Positions 62,759 through 64,000 of a stretch of 64,000 nt of DNA are shown piece by piece (positions within the stretch are counted from its first letter, which is position 1; each line of letters opens with the position of its first letter). Below the pieces are notes generated by a model. The model did not search any database. It was not told the origin of the DNA and saw only the letters and a program-made list of their open reading frames with translations. The position numbers were made by a program, and so were the translations under genes. Where the stretch lies: contig NZ_KB906257.1 in assembly GCF_000381265.1 (NCBI RefSeq), positions 299,071-363,070 on the forward strand, in the 5' to 3' direction. The stretch is from Curvibacter lanceolatus ATCC 14669. GTDB lineage: Bacteria; Pseudomonadota; Gammaproteobacteria; Burkholderiales; Burkholderiaceae_C.

Positions 62759-62833
62759 TCATCGACGAAATACCCACCAGGCCGAGCCCAGTACGAGAAT
62801 CAGACCGCCACCGAGAGTTGTGATTGTTGCCAT
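62759..62833 (-). CDS. Putative 24-residue single-helix membrane peptide
   Basis: A short frame encodes MATITTLGGGLILVLGSAWW plus VFRR, one hydrophobic helix with a basic C-terminal end. GGAAGG lies 6 bp before its ATG, a strong ribosome site. It overlaps the bfd 3' end by 34 bp and ends 52 bp before tonB, so it would be made from the bfd-tonB transcript. No homologue is known to me; it could be a chance frame. Confidence 0.45.
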   Translation of the reverse strand: MATITTLGGGLILVLGSAWWVFRR

Positions 62834-63072
62834 GCTCGACCTTCCGTGATTTGGGTGGCGAGCTGAATGGCCTGTCCCGGCATGTCCGCGCAGAGTGCGG
62901 CAACCGGGTGGGCAGCATTGCACTGGTCCACCACGCTGCGTGCGCAGGTCTCGCACCGGCCACATTGGGTGGCCACACCGAGCTCAAACTGGATTTCATC
63001 GAAACCCAGCCCCGCCTTGGCGTGGCGGACAATTTCTCGGTCGGAGACGCGACGGCATACACAGACAATCAT
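62800..63072 (-). CDS. bfd: Bacterioferritin-associated ferredoxin-like protein
   Basis: The 90-residue protein starts with MIVCVCRRVSDREI and has a second Cys pair in TQCGRCETCARSV, the four-Cys [2Fe-2S] pattern of Bfd. It donates electrons to release iron from bacterioferritin. ATG 63072 was chosen since the CVC motif sits at the N-terminus in the family. It is the first gene of the bfd-tonB-exbB-exbD unit, with a Fur-like box in its promoter. Confidence 0.9.
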   Translation of the reverse strand: MIVCVCRRVSDREIVRHAKAGLGFDEIQFELGVATQCGRCETCARSVVDQCNAAHPVAALCADMPGQAIQLATQITEGRAWQQSQLSVAV

Positions 63073-63112
63073 GGCAGACAGGCGGTTTGGGCTGGCTGTT
63101 GAGGATGATGTC

Positions 63113-63142
63113 AGTATAAATGCGAATCTGTCGCATTTGCAA
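63113..63142 (-). promoter_or_regulatory. bfd promoter with Fur-like box
   Basis: On the minus strand TTGCAA (63142-63137), 18 bp, TATACT (63118-63113) forms a sigma-70 promoter. A perfect inverted repeat AAATGCGA-ATCTG-TCGCATTT (63118-63138) lies between and over the -10, in the form of a Fur box. It would repress the iron-uptake genes when iron is plentiful. Confidence 0.65.
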
Positions 63143-63224
63143 TAACCTCTCAAAAATCCAGCTTTCAAGCCTCTTGTTGGGCTCGATTGCCTCCAGTGTC
63201 AGTGGAGGGCCGTCCATGAAAAAA

Positions 63225-63241
63225 GCCGACCTGAGGTCGGC
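63225..63241 (-). terminator. Intrinsic terminator of the SWIB-domain gene
   Basis: GCCGACC/GGTCGGC with a 3-nt loop; on the minus strand a run of six T residues follows (A run 63219-63224). Confidence 0.9.
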
Positions 63242-63262
63242 TTGGTGGAGTGCAGGTCTGGT

Positions 63263-63709
63263 TTACTTGACGTGCTTGCCGATCAGGGCGGCAAGTTCAA
63301 ACATCGAAACCTGGGCCTTGCCAAAGACTTCCTTGAGCTTGGCGTCAGCGTTGATCAGGCGCTTGTTGAGCTTGTCTTGCAGGTCGTTCTTCTTGATGTA
63401 GACCCACAGCTTGCTCACGATCTCGGTGCGTGGCAGTGGGCTGGTGCCCACCACGGCGGCCAGAGCGGCGCTGGGGGTGAGGGCCTTCATGAAGGCCGCA
63501 TTGGGTGTGCGCTTTTTGGCAGGTGCTGCAGCCTTCTTGGCGGGCGCAGCAGCCTTCTTGGCAGGAGCAGCAGCCTTGGTGGCCGGTGCCTTGGCCGCTA
63601 CCTTCTTGGCGGCGGGCGCAGCAGCCTTCTTGGCGGGAGCAGCGGCCTTGGTTGCCGGCGCGGCCTTTTTGGCAGGCGCTTTTGCCGGGGCTTTCTTTGC
63701 AGTTGCCAT
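63263..63709 (-). CDS. Histone H1-like SWIB/MDM2-domain protein
   Basis: The 148-residue protein has an N-terminal Lys/Ala/Pro-rich half made of AAPAKKA-type repeats (residues 1-70), like histone H1 C-terminal tails, and a C-terminal SWIB domain (PLPRTEIVSKLWVYIKKNDL, ending KVFGKAQVSMFELAALIGKH with small deviations). It probably binds DNA as a nucleoid protein. AGAAGGAA precedes the ATG. An IS element begins 36 bp upstream, so its original promoter was probably displaced. Confidence 0.92.
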   Translation of the reverse strand: MATAKKAPAKAPAKKAAPATKAAAPAKKAAAPAAKKVAAKAPATKAAAPAKKAAAPAKKAAAPAKKRTPNAAFMKALTPSAALAAVVGTSPLPRTEIVSKLWVYIKKNDLQDKLNKRLINADAKLKEVFGKAQVSMFELAALIGKHVK

Positions 63710-63745
63710 GATTGAATTTTCCTTCTGGAAGTTGATTAATCACCA

Positions 63746-64000
63746 TGACCTGCCCCCTCCCAGCCGTACCAACCTGAAGTTAGTGAAGTCCGTCAACCAA
63801 CTGGAGAATGACGGATATGAAGAAGAGCAGATTCAGCGAGGAACAGATCATTGGGTTCCTTCGACAGGCTGAGGCAGGCATGCCTATCAAGGAACTCTGC
63901 CGCAACGGCGGCTTTAGTGATGCGACTTTCTACAAGTGGCGTGCCAAGTTCGGCGGCATGCAGGTCTCGGAGGCCCAACGCCTGCGAGAGCTGGAGTCTG
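63746..64000 (+). mobile_element. Left end of an IS3-family element (IS407-like group)
   Basis: The terminal sequence TGACCTGCCCCCTCCC at 63746 resembles inverted repeats of IS407-group elements, which start TGACCTGCCCC. It is followed by an OrfA-type transposase gene. ACCA directly before may be half of a 4-bp target duplication. The right end lies outside the window. Confidence 0.8.
63817..64000 (+). CDS. IS3-family transposase OrfA, N-terminal part
   Basis: The frame runs to the window end: MKKSRFSEEQIIGFLRQAEA, then KELCRNGGFSDATFYKWRAK, an HTH_Tnp_1 (transposase_8) domain that binds the terminal repeats. In this family OrfA is joined to the DDE-containing OrfB by programmed -1 frameshifting. 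Only 61 residues are visible. Confidence 0.93.
   Translation, partial: MKKSRFSEEQIIGFLRQAEAGMPIKELCRNGGFSDATFYKWRAKFGGMQVSEAQRLRELES

Overview
The window looks like the chromosome of a GC-rich betaproteobacterium of the order Burkholderiales, most probably Comamonadaceae-like. The evidence is the gene content and order: hupB/tRNA-Val/ppiD, surE-pcm-nlpD-rpoS, glyA-nrdR, an EF-P with its own arginine rhamnosyltransferase EarP, DUF748 and DUF349 proteins, and a histone H1-like SWIB protein. I cannot name the genus from sequence alone.

Region 1 (1-12533, plus strand) is the unusual part. A pyridoxal-phosphate decarboxylase (cut by the window start) is followed by an exported phytochelatin-synthase-like protein, an RCC1-repeat protein, a Tat-exported multicopper oxidase, and then two consecutive pairs of SLC13/DASS-like permease plus membrane-anchored ABC-type substrate-binding-like protein. 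Five junctions overlap by a few bases (TGATG if the first ATG of the phytochelatin synthase is used; GTGA, ATGA, GTGA and ATGA for the others), so this is one translationally coupled operon. After a hairpin-rich gap come a NarL-type response regulator and a 7TM histidine kinase that probably control it. I do not know a described system with this composition. It is the best candidate for something new.

Region 2 (12764-29436) is mixed metabolism and housekeeping: pcaC-like, an FAD-linked oxidase, DUF2069 and YihY membrane proteins on divergent start codons 21 bp apart, DUF962, a hydrolase with metY, a CBS protein, a PAS-GAF-GGDEF-EAL protein, aroC, an MFS permease, an alkyl sulfatase, nrdR-glyA with a ZTP riboswitch, and a lytic transglycosylase.

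Region 3 (29437-47541) starts with a 0.7-kb gap that holds a candidate structured small RNA. It continues with the DUF748 and DUF349 giants, GNAT, NUDIX, efp-earP, uvrC, pgsA, an EamA permease, LysR with a divergent haloacetate-dehalogenase-like gene plus tartrate dehydrogenase, then hupB with a structured leader and tRNA-Val.

Region 4 (47542-64000) holds ppiD, tRNA-His, a GGDEF-EAL gene cut by an in-frame amber codon, a frameshifted quinone-oxidoreductase gene, surE-pcm-nlpD-rpoS, rlmD, a small lipoprotein, a Bax-inhibitor-1 protein and a GlcG/HbpS protein. The iron-uptake cluster bfd-(24-aa peptide)-tonB-exbB-exbD follows under a Fur-like box. Last come a histone H1-like SWIB gene and the left end of an IS3-family element inserted 36 bp upstream of it.

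A recurrent regulatory feature is a -10-like element placed so that transcription would start 0-3 nt before the start codon. I see it for eight genes, which suggests leaderless mRNAs.
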